6,362 bases of DNA from Desulfobulbaceae bacterium (GTDB taxonomy: Bacteria; Desulfobacterota; Desulfobulbia; Desulfobulbales; Desulfobulbaceae): positions 1 to 6,362 of the forward strand of contig DAOVTM010000235.1 of the NCBI GenBank assembly GCA_030633145.1. The letters are read 5' to 3'. Below, one piece after another: positions 6,148 through 6,362 of this stretch. Positions within the stretch are counted from its first letter, which is position 1; each line of letters begins with the position of its first letter. Below the pieces are notes generated by a model that made no database searches, was not told where the DNA came from, and saw nothing but the letters and a program-made list of their open reading frames with translations. The translations under genes were made by a program, and so were the position numbers.

Positions 6148-6164
6148 TGAAGACAGACTCTCAC
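6042..6164 (-). CDS. Doubtful 40-codon ORF behind a strong RBS, inside the inverted-repeat element
   Basis: A GTG at 6164-6162 lies 7 nt after AAGGAG (6177-6172) and opens a 40-residue frame, ending LLQPLWA, that stops at 6044-6042. The product is basic in its first half and leucine-rich at its end, and I recognise nothing in it. Nearly all of it is made of the inverted-repeat element, which argues that it is fortuitous. The RBS may belong to a lost gene. Confidence 0.15.
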   Translation of the reverse strand: MRVCLQNIRHPSYKRKSSQRLRSKSSLTYLTLSLLQPLWA

Positions 6165-6175
6165 ATAAATTCTCC

Positions 6176-6362
6176 TTACAACTTCGACGAAGTTAAAAAC
6201 GCGCGCAGATTAACCTTCTGACTGGTGAGTCCCAACTTCTTTCTGATCGTTTTTCGATGCCCTGCGACCGTGCTTGCAGAGACACAGCAAATCTCTGCAA
6301 TCTCCTTACTCGACTTGTCCTGTTTAATCAGATTTGCGACCTGGATTTCCATGGGGGTCAAA
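6176..6362 (-). CDS. LuxR-family regulator, C-terminal HTH domain (5' part beyond the window)
   Basis: The last 61 codons of a leftward gene are visible. They contain a GerE/LuxR helix-turn-helix: LTPMEIQVANLIKQ opens the domain, SSKEIAEICCVSASTVAGHRK is the HTH with its recognition helix, and TIRKKLGLTS follows. The frame continues to the right edge, and the first visible codon (TTG) encodes the Leu of the usual LTPxE motif rather than a start. The sensory N-terminal part is missing; PAS, response-receiver or other inputs are all possible, so the signal is unknown. The TAA overlaps a Shine-Dalgarno-like TAAGGAG. The gene is convergent with the collagen-like gene. It could be a target of the kinase only if it carries a receiver domain, which cannot be seen. 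Confidence 0.9.
   Translation of the reverse strand, partial: LTPMEIQVANLIKQDKSSKEIAEICCVSASTVAGHRKTIRKKLGLTSQKVNLRAFLTSSKL
6180..6194. repeat. Perfect 7+1+7 palindrome at the 3' end of the LuxR gene
   Basis: AACTTCG, a central A, then CGAAGTT form a perfect palindrome over the last codons of the regulator gene, 2 nt short of its stop. It could form a small hairpin in either transcript. No T tract follows on the leftward side. Confidence 0.5.

Overview
The window carries four clear genes: a two-gene leftward operon, a rightward gene for a secreted collagen-like protein, and the 3' end of a leftward LuxR-type regulator that runs off the right edge. A possible fifth gene, leftward and supported only by signals, starts near the left edge. 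The coding DNA is of intermediate GC and the intergenic DNA is strongly AT-rich. Sec-type signal peptides without lipoboxes, a periplasmic binding protein and a BarA/TorS-type hybrid kinase point to a Gram-negative (diderm) bacterium. The style of the LuxR tail and of the CBM/collagen/DUF1554 protein suggests a Desulfobacterota-like or other environmental proteobacterium. That placement is inference and cannot be settled from this window.

Layout. 1-87 (-): possible 5' end of a gene leaving the left edge, with a plausible promoter and RBS. 88-267: AT-rich spacer with two hairpins. 268-2943 (-): hybrid sensor histidine kinase with TM1, a large periplasmic helical domain, TM2, HAMP, HisKA, HATPase, REC and Hpt. 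2947-4578 (-): periplasmic family 5 (OppA/DppA-like) solute-binding protein, ending 3 nt before the kinase start. 4579-4966: divergent control region with overlapping leftward and rightward promoters. It also holds a nested inverted-repeat leader upstream of the binding-protein gene, and a hairpin plus an orphan Shine-Dalgarno upstream of the collagen gene. 4967-5986 (+): secreted protein with a CBM5/12-like module, 16 Gly-X-Y triplets and a DUF1554 (endostatin-like) C-terminal domain. 5987-6175: spacer between convergent genes holding a 146-bp inverted-repeat element. 6176-6362 (-): C-terminal HTH of a LuxR/GerE-family regulator.

How the genes may work together. The binding protein has no permease or ATPase beside it and is tightly coupled to a kinase with a large periplasmic domain. 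The likeliest reading is a sensing pair, with the binding protein presenting a ligand to the kinase, by analogy to TorT-TorS and LuxP-LuxQ. The kinase carries a complete His-Asp-His relay and would hand phosphate to a response regulator not seen here. The divergent collagen-like protein shares the control region, so co-regulation is possible but unproven. The least explained parts of the window are the structured leader of the sensor operon (4620-4725) and the inverted-repeat element after the collagen gene (6002-6147).
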